This document shows positions 63,870-64,000 of a stretch of 64,000 bases of DNA, piece by piece. This stretch comes from Halorussus salinisoli (lineage in GTDB: Archaea; Halobacteriota; Halobacteria; Halobacteriales; Haladaptataceae). The DNA lies in NCBI GenBank assembly GCA_005239435.1, contig SZNP01000004.1:62001-126000 (forward strand), in the 5' to 3' direction. Numbering within the stretch: position 1 is the stretch's first letter; the number at the start of each line of letters is the position of its first letter. The notes beneath the pieces were generated by a model that searched no databases, was not told where the DNA came from, and was given only the letters and a program-made list of their open reading frames with translations. A program made the position numbers and the translations under genes.

Positions 63870-64000
63870 ATGCTGAGCCAGATATCTGAGTACCGGTCAA
63901 AGCAGTCAAATATCCATCTTTTATCGAACGTTACCAGTTTGGCGTATCAAGCGTTGGTCTACACGTTTATTATCTTCCTCTTGCTTCCACTGGCGATTAT
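63870..64000 (+). CDS. Second ABC permease, PotC-like (partial)
   Basis: The start ATG lies one base after the previous stop. Only the first 43 residues are in the window: MLSQISEYRSKQSNIHLLSN, then a membrane helix ALVYTFIIFLLLPLAII. It is the natural partner permease of the PotB-like subunit and runs off the right edge. Confidence 0.7.
   Translation, partial: MLSQISEYRSKQSNIHLLSNVTSLAYQALVYTFIIFLLLPLAI

Noticed and set aside
1..64000. CRISPR arrays, cas genes, tRNA and rRNA genes
   Set aside because: No regularly spaced direct repeats, Cas motifs, tRNA T-loop/anticodon arrangement or rRNA signatures were noticed on reading both strands; a covariance-model scan would settle tRNAs.

Overview
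This window looks like haloarchaeal DNA (class Halobacteria). The proteins are strongly acidic. The gene repertoire is typical of halophilic archaea: TrmB and Lrp/AsnC regulators, PGF-CTERM and Tat-exported surface proteins, DUF7504/DUF7522-like signalling accessories, an archaeal Pus10, an Orc1/Cdc6 fragment and a truncated IS5-type haloarchaeal transposase. I saw no rRNA, tRNA or CRISPR array. Many genes are broken by frameshifts, nonsense codons or truncation, so this is probably a plasmid-like or accessory region with high turnover. No species can be assigned from the sequence alone. DUF numbers are given from memory of the families.

Layout. 0-10 kb: an arsenate-reductase-like phosphatase, a decayed MOT1-type sulfate/molybdate transporter, TrmB and AsnC regulators, three membrane/DUF genes, a PGF-CTERM surface protein and DUF7522/DUF7504-like genes. 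10-14.6 kb: an AT-rich broken gene, a P-type cation ATPase and a universal-stress-protein remnant. 14.6-21.7 kb: nicotinate phosphoribosyltransferase beside a cluster with two ATP-grasp enzymes, a metallophosphoesterase and an unknown beta-rich protein, then a damaged SDR and an N-terminally truncated Pus10. 22-25 kb: a large orphan protein and an amidase. 25-37.7 kb: a TrmB-controlled catabolic block (lipoprotein-type solute-binding protein, two permeases, ATPase, Gfo/Idh/MocA dehydrogenase, TIM-barrel isomerase, glycerate kinase), followed on the other strand by a second, GC-rich dehydrogenase/isomerase pair. Together these suggest import and oxidative breakdown of a sugar or cyclitol-like compound ending in glycerate.

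38-46.5 kb: a Nudix hydrolase and an ADP-ribosylglycohydrolase facing away from each other, a protein with two tandem GIY-YIG-like halves, a Tat-exported protein ending in three long repeats, DUF6166/DUF7389-like remnants, an HNH endonuclease and a zinc-ribbon winged-helix regulator. 46.5-51.4 kb: the most defence-like module. It holds a STAND-type NTPase with C-terminal TPR repeats, divergent from a two-domain AAA+ ATPase, bounded by a truncated IS on one side and a truncated small gene on the other. A relative of that small gene is also truncated at about 10.0 kb. 51.8-56.7 kb: a GC-rich YqcI/YcgG-DUF1989 pair, a frameshifted Tat-exported alpha/beta hydrolase and a PrsW-like membrane protein. 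56.7-61.3 kb: a decayed winged-helix gene, an AT-rich OLD-family ATPase/TOPRIM nuclease, a TcmP-like chimera, and DUF7845 and Orc1/Cdc6 fragments. 61.4-64 kb: an M24 hydrolase resembling ectoine hydrolase, divergent from a polyamine-type ABC permease pair with a perfect palindrome between them.

A dispersed repeat built around the core CCTCTGTAT, often with partial dyad symmetry, occurs at many intergenic sites. It is best seen as an inverted pair at 55065-55159.
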